From the NCBI RefSeq assembly GCF_000620785.1, contig NZ_JIAI01000001.1, forward strand, positions 372,001 to 436,000: 64,000 nucleotides of DNA, in the 5' to 3' direction. The DNA is from Actinospineispora acaciae DSM 45401. GTDB taxonomy: Bacteria; Actinomycetota; Actinomycetes; Mycobacteriales; Pseudonocardiaceae. Shown piece by piece: positions 55,673-64,000 of the stretch. The notes beneath the pieces were generated by a model. That model had not been told where the DNA came from and searched no databases. It worked only from the letters and a program-made list of their open reading frames with translations. Made by a program: the position numbers and the translations under genes. Each line of letters starts with the position of its first letter. The first letter of the stretch is position 1.

Positions 55673-55784
55673 ATGGCGGGGATGATCTCGCCAGCCGACA
55701 CCACTCTGTGTGGTGAATGTCCCGAGTCTTGTGACAGGAGGGACATACGCTCACCGCGCGTCGTCGACCTGCGTGATCAACAAC

Positions 55785-55804
55785 CACACTGGGTAGCCAG
55801 TGTG
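55785..55804. promoter_or_regulatory. Perfect inverted repeat upstream of the beta-helix gene
   Basis: CACACTGG-GTAG-CCAGTGTG, eight-base arms. It may be an operator or a hairpin in the leader of the following gene. Confidence 0.45.
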
Positions 55805-55925
55805 ACGTCAGGGGGAATGGAGGGTGACTCTCCGCGTAGGCCGGCGCCGTGACTGGAGATGAGCGCGTGACCGTTGTCGGGTGTCGGGGTGCCCGCCGGC
55901 GGTTACGGAGCGGAAGGAGAGCGGC

Positions 55926-57518
55926 ATGGCGTTACGGCGGGGCGCGCGGACGTCCTCACCCGGTGAGGGCCACCCCGTCCGGAGGCTGCGCCCGTCCCTG
56001 TTGGGCGTCCTCCTGGCGGTCGGGGTCACGGTCGCCGCCGCCGTCTCGCCAACCGCCGCCGGTGTTCGACTGGCCTCGGCGGCCACGGTGCCGGCGGAAC
56101 CGGCGCCCGGCCAGCCGTCCGACCCCGCGCCGCCGACCCGACCCACGCCGCCACCCCGTCCATCCGCGGTGCCCGGGCTGGGCGTGATCGACACGCCCCC
56201 GAGCCAGGTGCCGGCCGTGCCGCCCTACTCGACGGTGCCCAGCGCCCCCGTTGTCCCGGCCGTCCCCTCGCCGGCCCCGGCCGCGCCCTCGGCGGTTCCG
56301 GCTGTTCCGGCGGCGCCGTCGGTGGTGCCGGCGGCTCCGTCCGCGGTCCCGGCCGTTCCTTCGCCGGTTCCGGCGGCCCCGTCCGTCGCCCCGGAGGCGC
56401 CGTCCGCGATCCCGGCTCCGCCGGTGGCCCCCTCCGCCGTTCCGGCCGTGCCGCCGGCGGCGGTCCCTGCCCCGGTGCCCTCGGTGGTCCCGAACCCGCC
56501 GGCCGCCGTGCCGGGTGTGCCGTCCGTCCCGCCACCCGCCGCGCCCACCGTGCCCACCGCGCCGACAGCGCCCGCCACGCCGGCGACCTCGGCCTACTGC
56601 GCGGAGTCCTGGGGCCTGGGCGGGGCCGTCGGCGGGGTGCTGGGCGCGCTGGGCCTGCCGGAGGCGGCGGCGGGCGTGGAGCTGTGCGGGGCGGGGGCGG
56701 TACGGCCGGCGCCCGCGCAGGTCGAGTGCGGCAAGGTGGTGGACGGCGCGGGCCTGCAGGCCGCCGTCGACGCGGCCGTCCCGGGAGACCGGATCTGCCT
56801 GCAGGGTTCATCCGGCGAGCGGCTCAAGGTGACCAAGTCGGGCACCGAGGCCGCCCCGATCCAGGTCGTCGGTGACGGCCAGGGCACCATCAAGGGCATC
56901 AACATCAAGGCCGACCACGTGATCGTGCGCGGCTTCAACGTCACCGACCCCAGCGCGCCCGGCATCGAGATGACCGGCAACGGGATCACGCTGTTGAACA
57001 ACACGGTCACCGCGCCGAGGGGCGCCGACGGGGACGGCATCCGGTTCTTCGGCACCAACCTGAAGATCCTGCACAACACCGTCAGCGACGTCCGCAACCT
57101 GGGCGGCGCGCACGCCGACTGCATGCAGACCTTCGCCACCAGCACGCCGGCCAGCAAGGGGGTACTGATCCACAGCAACCGCTGCGAGAAGATCGACAAT
57201 CAGTGCCTGATCGCCGAGGGTCCGAACAGCAGCGCCGGGGACGGCAGCGGCAAGGGCGAGAGCTCGGACATCATCTTCACCAACAACTTCTGCGACTCGC
57301 ACGCCTCCCAGGCGGTCATGATCGACGACGTGAAGAACGTGACCGTCACGTTGAACGAGATCACCGGGGGCAACAAGAAGGCGTTCGCCTTCGACAACAA
57401 GTCGACCGGCGCGAAGGTGAACGGCAACCGGATCGCCCAGGGGATCGGGTTCGAGGTGGGCATGGACACCTCGTCGAAGACCGGATACGAAGGCCCGCAG
57501 GTCGGCGGCGCGCCCTGA
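55926..57518 (+). CDS. Secreted P-rich right-handed beta-helix protein
   Basis: 530 residues from the ATG at 55926 (GGAAGGAG upstream). A signal peptide (LRPSLLGVLLAVGVTVAAAVSPTAAG) is followed by a long Pro/Ala/Val/Ser region (about 60-220) of PAAPSAVPAVPSPVP-like repeats. About 260-530 form a pectate-lyase-like beta helix: AVPGDRICLQGSS, GIEMTGNGITLLNNTVTAPRGADGDGIRFFGTNLKILHNTVSDVR, NRCEKIDNQCLIAEG and ITGGNKKAFAFDNKSTG. These coils often bind or cleave polysaccharide. The catalytic residues of pectate lyases are not evident, so it could be a non-catalytic adhesin. It stops three bases from the convergent efp gene. Confidence 0.87.
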   Translation: MALRRGARTSSPGEGHPVRRLRPSLLGVLLAVGVTVAAAVSPTAAGVRLASAATVPAEPAPGQPSDPAPPTRPTPPPRPSAVPGLGVIDTPPSQVPAVPPYSTVPSAPVVPAVPSPAPAAPSAVPAVPAAPSVVPAAPSAVPAVPSPVPAAPSVAPEAPSAIPAPPVAPSAVPAVPPAAVPAPVPSVVPNPPAAVPGVPSVPPPAAPTVPTAPTAPATPATSAYCAESWGLGGAVGGVLGALGLPEAAAGVELCGAGAVRPAPAQVECGKVVDGAGLQAAVDAAVPGDRICLQGSSGERLKVTKSGTEAAPIQVVGDGQGTIKGINIKADHVIVRGFNVTDPSAPGIEMTGNGITLLNNTVTAPRGADGDGIRFFGTNLKILHNTVSDVRNLGGAHADCMQTFATSTPASKGVLIHSNRCEKIDNQCLIAEGPNSSAGDGSGKGESSDIIFTNNFCDSHASQAVMIDDVKNVTVTLNEITGGNKKAFAFDNKSTGAKVNGNRIAQGIGFEVGMDTSSKTGYEGPQVGGAP

Positions 57519-57521
57519 CGC

Positions 57522-58085
57522 TCAGACCCGGGTGATGTAGTCCCCGCTGCGGGTGTCGACCTTGATCTTGTCGCCGGCGTTGACGAACAGCGGCACCTTC
57601 ACGACCTTGCCGGTCTCCATGGTGGCCGGCTTGGTCGCGTTGGACACCCGGTTGCCCTGGACCGCCGGCTCGACCTCGGACACGGTGAGCTCGACGGACG
57701 CCGGCAGCTCCACGCCGACGATCTCCGTGCCGTAGAACCGCAGCGCCGGGGTCATCTCCGGGAGCAGGTAGTCCGGGACGTCCCCGAGCACCTCGCGGGG
57801 GACCTCCAGCTGCTCGAACGTCTCCTGGTCCATGAACACGAACGAGTCGCCGTCGTTGTAGAGGAACTGCAGCTCGCGGGTCTCGATGATGGCCTGCTCG
57901 ACGCGCTCGCCGGCCCGGAAGGTGCGGTCGAGCACGGCGCCGCTGCGCACGTTCTTGAGCTTGGTGCGCACGAACGCCCCGCCCTTGCCCGGCTTCACGT
58001 GCTGGAACTGCACGACGTTGAACAGGCCGTCGGGCAGGTCCAGGCTGATGCCACCCTTGAAGTCGGCCGTGCTGATTTGCGGCAT
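57522..58085 (-). CDS. efp: Elongation factor P
   Basis: 187 residues from the ATG at 58085 (GGGAG upstream). It rescues ribosomes stalled at polyproline. Domains: the N-terminal KOW-like part (MPQISTADFKGGISLDLPDGLFNVVQFQHVKPGKGGAFVRTKLKNV), with KPGKGGAF the loop carrying the Lys near the peptidyl-transferase centre, then two OB domains (FVFMDQETFEQLEVP; VSNATKPATMETGKVVKVPLFVNAGDKIKVDTRSGDYITRV). The neighbours are unrelated, but the many P-rich proteins in this window (39935, 37980, 55926) are natural clients. Confidence 0.96.
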   Translation of the reverse strand: MPQISTADFKGGISLDLPDGLFNVVQFQHVKPGKGGAFVRTKLKNVRSGAVLDRTFRAGERVEQAIIETRELQFLYNDGDSFVFMDQETFEQLEVPREVLGDVPDYLLPEMTPALRFYGTEIVGVELPASVELTVSEVEPAVQGNRVSNATKPATMETGKVVKVPLFVNAGDKIKVDTRSGDYITRV

Positions 58086-58224
58086 GTGCGCGATCTCCCA
58101 AAAAGCTGTCATGGTGCGCCGACGCCGGGCGCGGACGTTCATTCCATGGTAGGCCAGGCGCCTGACGTGCTTCTCCCCGCCGGTGCTTCACGGCAATTCG
58201 GTACCGGCCGAACGATTGCCCGCT

Positions 58225-58237
58225 TAGCGTGCGGCAC
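58225..58237 (+). promoter_or_regulatory. Leaderless -10 element for the EamA gene
   Basis: TAGCGT at 58225-58230 ends seven bases before the ATG at 58238; no ribosome site is visible. Confidence 0.45.
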
Positions 58238-59179
58238 ATGACTGACGCCCCGCGCGTTGCCCTCGCTCCCCTGCTCGCGGTCGGGTTCACCGTGCTGGCG
58301 TGGGCCTCGGCGTTCGTGGCCATTCGGTGGGTGGGGCACAGCTACGACCCGGGGCCGCTGGCGCTGGGCCGGCTGCTGGTCGGGACCGTCGGGCTGGGCG
58401 CGCTGATGCTGGCCCGCCGGGCGTGGGTGCGTCCGACCCGGCGGGAGTGGCTGCTGGTGGCGCTGTGCGGGCTGGCCTGGTTCGCGGTGTACAACGTGGC
58501 GCTCAACGCCGCCGAGCAGCGGGTGGACGCCGGGACAACGGCGATGCTGGTCAACGTCGGCCCGATCCTGATCGCGCTGATGGCCGGGGTGCTGCTCGGC
58601 GAGGGGTTCCCGCGCTGGCTGCTGATCGGCGCGGCGGTCGCCTTCGCGGGCGCGGTGCTGATCGGGTTCTCCACCGCCAGCGGGCCGGTGGCCGGCGCGG
58701 ACCTGGTCGGCGTGCTGTTGTGCCTGGTCGCGGCGGTGACCTATGCGACGGGGGTGCTGGCCCAGAAGCCGGTGCTGCGCCGGCTGCCCGCGTTGCAGGT
58801 GACCTGGCTGGCGTGCGCGATCGGCGCGGTGGCGTGCCTGCCGTTCGGGCCGGCGCTGGCCGGGCAGCTGGTCGCCGCGCCGGGACCGGCCACCTGGGGG
58901 CTGGTGTACCTGGGGCTGGTGCCGACCGCGCTGGCGTTCAGCACCTGGGCCTACGCGCTGGCCCGGATGAACGCCGGCCGGCTGGGGGTGAGCACGTACC
59001 TGGCGCCGCCGCTGACCATCGGAATGTCCGCGCTGCTGCTCGGCGAGCTGCCGCCGGTGCTGGCGGTGGTGGGCGGGGTGGTGTGCCTGGTCGGCGTCGG
59101 GTCGTCGCGGCGGTCAGCCGGTCGCCAGCCGGTCGCGCAGCGCCGCCTTGGCGACCTTGCCGGACGGCGTGGTCGGTAG
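58238..59179 (+). CDS. EamA/DMT-superfamily transporter
   Basis: 313 residues, ten helices in two EamA repeats: LLAVGFTVLAWASAFVAIRWVG...GLGALMLARRAWVRPTRREWLLVALCGLAWFAVYNVALNAAEQRVDAGTTAMLVNVGPILIALMAGVLLGEGF, and the second from ADLVGVLLCLVAAVTYATGVLAQKPVLRRLPALQVTWLAC to STYLAPPLTIGMSALLLGELP. It exports amino acids or metabolites. Its last 66 bases overlap the end of the convergent ligase gene. The tail RRSAGRQPVAQRRLGDLAGRRGR may be non-functional. Leaderless start. Confidence 0.9.
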   Translation: MTDAPRVALAPLLAVGFTVLAWASAFVAIRWVGHSYDPGPLALGRLLVGTVGLGALMLARRAWVRPTRREWLLVALCGLAWFAVYNVALNAAEQRVDAGTTAMLVNVGPILIALMAGVLLGEGFPRWLLIGAAVAFAGAVLIGFSTASGPVAGADLVGVLLCLVAAVTYATGVLAQKPVLRRLPALQVTWLACAIGAVACLPFGPALAGQLVAAPGPATWGLVYLGLVPTALAFSTWAYALARMNAGRLGVSTYLAPPLTIGMSALLLGELPPVLAVVGGVVCLVGVGSSRRSAGRQPVAQRRLGDLAGRRGR

Positions 59180-60676
59180 CTCGTCGACCAGCTCGATCTG
59201 CCGGGGCACCTTGTAGTCGGCCAGCCGGGCGGCACAGAACGCGATCAGCTCGTCGGGGCCGACGCTCTGGCCGGGCCGGAGCTGCAGGTAGTAGCGGCCG
59301 ATCTCGCCGAGCACGGGGTCCGGGACGCCGATGCCGGCGGCCATGGCCACCGCGGGGTGGGCGGTGAGGACGTTCTCCACCTCGACGGGATAGACGTTGT
59401 AGCCGCCCTGGATGAACATCTCCTTGCGGCGGCCTCGGATGCTGAGGTGGCCGTCGGGGTCGGCGCTGACGATGTCGCCGGTGGCGACCCAGCCGTCCGG
59501 GAGGAACACCTCGGCGCTGGCGTCGGGCAGTTCCCAGTAGCCGGCGGCGGTGCCCGGCCCCTGGACCAGCAGCTCTCCCTCGGTGACGTCGTGGCCGTCG
59601 GGGTCGACGACGCGGGCGCGCACGCCGTCCAGCGGGGTGCCCAGGGTCCGGGACACGGTGGTCAGGTCGTCGTCGGGCGCGGACATCACGCACGCGCCGG
59701 ACACCTCGGAGAGGCCGTAGAGGTTGAACAGCCGGGCGTTCGGGAAGCCCTTCGCGATCGCGGCGCACAGCGTCGGGTCGGCGTTCGCGCCGCCGACCAT
59801 GGCCAGCCGCACCGACCGCGTGTCCCGGTCCGGGAACGACTCGTGCCCGAGGACCAGCGTGAGCATCGTCGGCACCCCGCCGAACATCGTCACCCGGTGG
59901 CGTTCCATGGCGTCCAGCGCCCCGGCCGGGGAGAACGCCGGCGCCAGCACCAGCGTGGAGCGCCCGACCAGCGCGCTGGTGACACCGCAGGTCAGGCCGC
60001 CGACGTGGTTCAGCGGCATCGCCGAGAAGTACACGTCGTCCGGGCCGGTGCCGATCCGGCGCGCCTGGGCCGTGCCCGAGCCGATCATGCTGGCGTGGGT
60101 GAGCACGGCGCCCTTGGGCGTGCCGGTGGTGCCCGAGGTGTAGAGGATCACCGCCGGGTCGCTGGCCCGCACCGCCTCGGCCCGCCGGTCCAGGTCGGCG
60201 GGGTCGGGCGGATCCACCGGCAGGTCGCGGTAGCGCTCCCCCGCGCCGGTGCCGCCGGTGAACAGCACGTGCTCGACCGTCGGGATGCGCGGCCGGAACG
60301 CCCGGTAGAACGCCTCCAGGTCGACGTCCCCGGCGGCCGCCGCCGTCACCAGCAGCCGCGCCCCGGCCTGGTTGAGCATGTACTCCAGCTCGGACTCGCG
60401 GTAGCGCACGTTCAGCGTGACCACCACGACCCCGATGCTCACCGCGCCGAAGAACAGCTCCAGCCACTCCGCGCTGTTCGGCGCCGCCACCGCGATCCGG
60501 TCCCCCGGCCGTAGTCCGCGAGCCAGCAACCCGGCCGCCACCCGCCGGGCGCGCCGCTCCAGCTCGGCGAAGGTCACCGCCTCCTCGGCGGCGCGCTCGG
60601 ACGCGCAGTGCAGGAACACCCGGTCGGGGTTCTCGGCGGCCGCGGCCCGCAGCAGCGCCGGGAAGGTCGTCGGCAT
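59114..60676 (-). CDS. AMP-forming acyl-CoA synthetase/ligase
   Basis: 520 residues. ANL superfamily: P-loop-like ILYTSGTTGTPKGAVLTH near residues 176-193; the ARFNLYGLSEVSG-type A5 motif (RLFNLYGLSEVSG); GWVATGDIVSADPDGHLSIRGRRKEMFIQGGYNVYPVEVEN (A7/A8 hinge and CoA site); and PTTPSGKVAKAALRDRL with the catalytic Lys of A10. It activates a fatty or aromatic acid to a CoA ester. It is convergent with EamA, and its ATG is 69 bases from the divergent cobH. No other catabolic gene is near. Confidence 0.93.
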   Translation of the reverse strand: MPTTFPALLRAAAAENPDRVFLHCASERAAEEAVTFAELERRARRVAAGLLARGLRPGDRIAVAAPNSAEWLELFFGAVSIGVVVVTLNVRYRESELEYMLNQAGARLLVTAAAAGDVDLEAFYRAFRPRIPTVEHVLFTGGTGAGERYRDLPVDPPDPADLDRRAEAVRASDPAVILYTSGTTGTPKGAVLTHASMIGSGTAQARRIGTGPDDVYFSAMPLNHVGGLTCGVTSALVGRSTLVLAPAFSPAGALDAMERHRVTMFGGVPTMLTLVLGHESFPDRDTRSVRLAMVGGANADPTLCAAIAKGFPNARLFNLYGLSEVSGACVMSAPDDDLTTVSRTLGTPLDGVRARVVDPDGHDVTEGELLVQGPGTAAGYWELPDASAEVFLPDGWVATGDIVSADPDGHLSIRGRRKEMFIQGGYNVYPVEVENVLTAHPAVAMAAGIGVPDPVLGEIGRYYLQLRPGQSVGPDELIAFCAARLADYKVPRQIELVDELPTTPSGKVAKAALRDRLATG

Positions 60677-60733
60677 CGTGTTCCTCCCCCGCCCGCGCCA
60701 CGTCGCGGCGCCCAGGGCGAAGTGTAGGTGCCA

Positions 60734-60745
60734 TACGGTGGACAG
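60734..60745 (+). promoter_or_regulatory. Leaderless -10 element for cobH
   Basis: TACGGT at 60734-60739 ends six bases before the ATG at 60746. There is no recognisable cobalamin riboswitch in the 69-base intergenic region. Confidence 0.45.
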
Positions 60746-61381
60746 ATGGCCGAATACTCATACGAGCGGGACCCCGGCGAGATCTACCGGCGCTCGTTCG
60801 CCACCATCCGGGCCGAGGCGGACCTGTCCGGCCTGCCGGCCGACGTGGCCACCGTGGTGGTGCGCATGATCCACACCTGCGGCATGACCGACCTGCCCGC
60901 CCACGTGGGGTTCTCGCCGGACGTGGTGGCCAAGGGCCGCGCCGCGCTGGCCGCCGGCGCCCCGGTGCTGTGCGACGCCACCATGGTCGCGGCCGGTGTC
61001 ACCCGCCGCCGGCTGCCGGCGGACAACGAGGTGCTCTGCCTGCTCAACGACCCGTCCGTGCCGGCGCTCGCCGCGCGGCTGGGCACCACCCGCAGCGCCG
61101 CCGCCGTCGACCTGTGGGCGGACCGGCTGGCCGGCGCGGTGGTGGCCGTCGGCAACGCGCCGACCGCCCTGTTCCGGCTGCTGGAGCTGGTCGACGCGGG
61201 CGCGCCGGCGCCGGCCGCCGTGATCGGCGTGCCTGTCGGGTTCATCGGCGCCGCCGAGTCCAAGCGCGCGCTCGCCGACCACCCGGCCGGCCTGGAGCAC
61301 CTGGTCGTGCACGGCCGCCGAGGAGGCAGCGCGCTCGCCGCCGCCGCCCTGAACGCACTGGCTACACCCCGTGAGTGGTAA
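60746..61381 (+). CDS. cobH: Precorrin-8X methylmutase
   Basis: 211 residues from the ATG at 60746. It moves the methyl group from C11 to C12 of precorrin-8X, giving hydrogenobyrinate in aerobic cobalamin synthesis. Motifs: [26 protein letters not shown] with the catalytic His, [15 protein letters not shown], and [17 protein letters not shown]. The end overlaps that of the convergent cobK by 20 bases. Confidence 0.95.
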   Translation: MAEYSYERDPGEIYRRSFATIRAEADLSGLPADVATVVVRMIHTCGMTDLPAHVGFSPDVVAKGRAALAAGAPVLCDATMVAAGVTRRRLPADNEVLCLLNDPSVPALAARLGTTRSAAAVDLWADRLAGAVVAVGNAPTALFRLLELVDAGAPAPAAVIGVPVGFIGAAESKRALADHPAGLEHLVVHGRRGGSALAAAALNALATPREW

Positions 61382-62102
61382 GCGCGGCTACAGCGGCGTC
61401 GACGGTGGTCACCGTGGGTACGGGCGGTGCCGCTGGGCGGGCCTGGATGAGCACGGGGATGCGCAGCTCGCGGGCGGCCTGGAGCTTCGCGGCGGTCGCC
61501 TCGCCGCCGCTGTCCTTGGTGACCAGGACGTCGATGCCGTGCTCGGTGAGCAGGGCGCGCTCCCCTGGCAGGGTGAACGGCCCCCGGGCGAGCAGCAGCC
61601 CCATGCGTTTCGGCGTGGGCGGCTCCGGCGGGTCCACCGAGCGCACCAGGAACCAGTGCTCGTCCAGCCCGGCGAACGCGGCCAGCCCCAGCCGACCGGT
61701 GGTCAGGAACACCCGCTCGCCGCCGATCTCGTGCAGCGCCGACGCCGCCTCGTCCAGCGAGCGGACCCAGTGCCAGTCATCGTCCGCCCCTTCCACCCAG
61801 CCCGGGCGCCGGAGCAGCAGCAGCGGCACCCCGACCCGCTCGGCGGCGGCCACGGCCGACTCGGTGATCACCGCCGCGAACGGGTGGGTGGCATCCACCA
61901 CCGCCGCGATGCCGGAGCGCCGCAGGTAGTCCTCCAGCCCGTCCACCCCGCCGAACCCGCCGATGCGCACCTGCCCTTCCGGCAGCGCAGGCGCCCGCAC
62001 CCGCCCGGCCAGCGAGGACACCACCTCCAGCCCGGGCCGGCCGGCCAGTACCGCCGCCAGCCGCCGCGCCTCCCCGGTGCCGCCCAGGATCAGCACCTTC
62101 AC
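61362..62102 (-). CDS. cobK: Precorrin-6A reductase
   Basis: 246 residues. It reduces precorrin-6A at C18-C19 with NADPH to precorrin-6B. The family start [33 protein letters not shown] is followed by [37 protein letters not shown], then LLLLRRPGW and [44 protein letters not shown] ends it. It is transcribed on the opposite strand to cobH and cbiD, with which it shares a pathway. Confidence 0.95.
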   Translation of the reverse strand: MKVLILGGTGEARRLAAVLAGRPGLEVVSSLAGRVRAPALPEGQVRIGGFGGVDGLEDYLRRSGIAAVVDATHPFAAVITESAVAAAERVGVPLLLLRRPGWVEGADDDWHWVRSLDEAASALHEIGGERVFLTTGRLGLAAFAGLDEHWFLVRSVDPPEPPTPKRMGLLLARGPFTLPGERALLTEHGIDVLVTKDSGGEATAAKLQAARELRIPVLIQARPAAPPVPTVTTVDAAVAALTTHGV

Positions 62103-62119
62103 GTCGGGATCCCGGACGG

Positions 62120-63211
62120 ATGAGCGGACGGCGCCCCGAGGGCGGCCTGCGCTACGGCTGGACGACAGGGGCCTGCGCCACCGCCGCCACCACCGCCGCG
62201 TACACCGCGCTGCTGACCGGCACCTTCCCCGACCCGGTCGAGATCGAGCTGCCGAAGGGACACCGGCCGGCGTTCGCCCTGGACCGCACCGAGCTGACCC
62301 CCGGGGCCGAGGCCACCGCTGGCGTGGTCAAGGACGCCGGCGACGACCCGGACGTCACGCACGGCGCGCTCATCCTGGCCACCGTCCGCCCCGGGCCGCC
62401 CGGCGCCGGCGTGACGTTCCTGGCCGGTCCGGGCGTCGGCACCGTCACCAAGCCCGGGCTGCCCCTGGACGTCGGCGAGCCGGCGATCAACCCGGTGCCC
62501 CGGCGGCTGATGCGCGCGGCGGTGGCCGAGGTGGCGGGCGCGCACGGCGGTGACGGAGACGTGCTCGTGGAGCTGTCCGTGGCGGACGGCGAGGAGCTGG
62601 CCCGGCACACCTGGAACCCCCGGCTGGGCATCCTCGGCGGGCTGTCCATCCTGGGCACCACCGGCGTGGTGGTGCCGTACTCCTGCTCGGCCTGGATCGA
62701 CAGCATCCGCCGGGGCGTGGACGTGGCCCGCGCGGTCGGCCACCGGCACGTCGCGGCCTGCACCGGCAGCACCTCGGAGGCCACCGCCCGCGCGCTCTAC
62801 GGCCTGCCCGACGACGCGCTGCTGGACATGGGCGACTTCGCCGGCGCCGTGCTCAAGTACCTGCGCCGCCACCCGATCCCCCGGCTGACCATCGCCGGCG
62901 GCGTCGGCAAGCTCAGCAAGCTCGGCGACGGCCACCTGGACCTGCACTCCGGCCGCTCCCAGGTGGACCTGAACGCGCTGGCCACCGCCGCCCGCGACGC
63001 CGGCGCCGGGCCCGAGCTGGTGGCCGACCTGCGCGGCGCGAACACCGCGCTCGACGCGCTGCGCCTCGGCGAAGCGCGCGGGTTCGACCTCGGTGGGCTG
63101 GTCGCCGCCCGCGCGCTGGCGACCGCGCGGCGGGTGCTCGAGCCCGCGCCGGTGCGCACCGACGTGGTGGTCATCGACCGCGCCGGACGGATCGTCGGCA
63201 GGGCCGGCTAG
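62120..63211 (+). CDS. cbiD: Cobalt-precorrin-5B (C1)-methyltransferase
   Basis: 363 residues. CbiD methylates C1 of the corrin ring. It begins GGLRYGWTTGACATAATTAAYTALL, the conserved start, and continues with VKDAGDDPDVTHGALI, GVGTVTKPGL, GEPAINPVPRRLMRAAV, PRLGILGGLSILGTTGVVVPYSCSAWIDSI and GDFAGAVLKYLRRHPIPRLTIAGGVGKLSKLGDGHLDLHS. CbiD belongs to the anaerobic pathway, though actinobacteria often combine it with aerobic CobH/CobK-type enzymes. It is divergent from cobK by 17 bases. Confidence 0.94.
   Translation: MSGRRPEGGLRYGWTTGACATAATTAAYTALLTGTFPDPVEIELPKGHRPAFALDRTELTPGAEATAGVVKDAGDDPDVTHGALILATVRPGPPGAGVTFLAGPGVGTVTKPGLPLDVGEPAINPVPRRLMRAAVAEVAGAHGGDGDVLVELSVADGEELARHTWNPRLGILGGLSILGTTGVVVPYSCSAWIDSIRRGVDVARAVGHRHVAACTGSTSEATARALYGLPDDALLDMGDFAGAVLKYLRRHPIPRLTIAGGVGKLSKLGDGHLDLHSGRSQVDLNALATAARDAGAGPELVADLRGANTALDALRLGEARGFDLGGLVAARALATARRVLEPAPVRTDVVVIDRAGRIVGRAG

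Positions 63212-64000
<789 letters not shown>

Larger units (their letters stand above)
55598..55925. other. Intergenic region before the beta-helix protein
   Basis: About 330 bases without a gene. It contains the inverted repeat at 55632-55672 and the hairpin at 55785-55804. No riboswitch family was recognised. The region is less GC-rich than the genes. Confidence 0.55.

Noticed and set aside
55598..55925. Riboswitch (for example of the c-di-AMP type, common before cell-wall protein genes) upstream of the beta-helix gene
   Set aside because: I see hairpins but not the conserved core motifs; only simple inverted repeats are reported.
60677..60745. Cobalamin riboswitch before cobH
   Set aside because: The gap is only 69 bases and contains a leaderless promoter; no B12-box-like sequence is present.

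Overview
The window is 64 kb of very GC-rich chromosome with dense, often 4-base-overlapping genes. It has many GTG starts, several genes whose -10 element sits only 6-8 bases before the start codon (leaderless transcripts), RbpA, an actinobacterial-type dif site and MsiK-style sugar transporters without their own ATPase. This fits a mycelial actinomycete. The gene order GDPD - UMF1 transporter - RbpA - polyprenol-mannose synthase - Lnt, together with an EspI-like P-rich MinD/ParA protein, suggests Pseudonocardiales, but the genus is not assigned.

Layout. 0.2-5.3 kb: membrane protein, RHH/PIN toxin-antitoxin-like pair, ArsR regulator with divergent MFS pump, SDR, pantothenate kinase (coaA). 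5.3-8.3 kb: MerR regulator and its probable SDR target, double DUF427 protein, small hypothetical, PadR. 8.3-11.4 kb: a ClpP paralogue behind a ClgR-like box, DUF1992, and an MFS pump divergent from a MarR regulator. 11.4-12.3 kb: a gene-free, relatively AT-rich stretch carrying a near-perfect XerCD dif site, so the window probably lies at the replication terminus. 12.3-17.9 kb: DeoR regulator plus a complete CUT2 (ribose-type) sugar ABC transporter. 17.9-20.9 kb: bacterioferritin, its ferredoxin with an iron box, and a LigD-like NHEJ protein whose central ligase domain has lost its catalytic residues.

20.9-31.2 kb: a sugar or sugar-acid catabolic cluster with a TIM-barrel isomerase, rhamnose-mutarotase-like protein, MFS transporter, a broken Gfo/Idh/MocA dehydrogenase, two enolase-superfamily proteins, an SDR, and an E1 alpha/beta thiamine-diphosphate dehydrogenase with no E2 or E3. 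Its LacI regulator appears to use CTGGAAA-nn-TTTCCAG palindromes at several promoters. 31.2-36.7 kb: GDPD, UMF1 transporter, RbpA (sigma-R-type promoter and an upstream CRP/GlxR box), Ppm, Lnt, PspC. 36.9-39.5 kb: a secreted SGNH hydrolase and a zinc-finger/P-rich/MinD-like ATPase.

39.9-43.6 kb: an electron-transfer operon made of a secreted P-rich protein, ApbE flavin transferase, ferric-reductase-like membrane protein, NuoF-like flavoprotein and ferredoxin. This is a likely flavin-based extracytoplasmic redox system, but it lacks a recognisable FMN-binding carrier domain. 43.6-51.5 kb: DHA2 exporter, secreted hypothetical, YggT, an ATPase-less CUT1 sugar transporter, and asparagine synthetase. 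51.5-54.3 kb: a lower-GC patch with a small secreted protein, a LuxR protein with a degenerate receiver, and a sugar-porter-like MFS. 54.4-64 kb: luciferase-like monooxygenase, a P-rich beta-helix secreted protein, EF-P, EamA transporter, an AMP-forming ligase, three cobalamin genes (cobH, cobK, cbiD), and the 5' part of malate dehydrogenase, cut by the window end.
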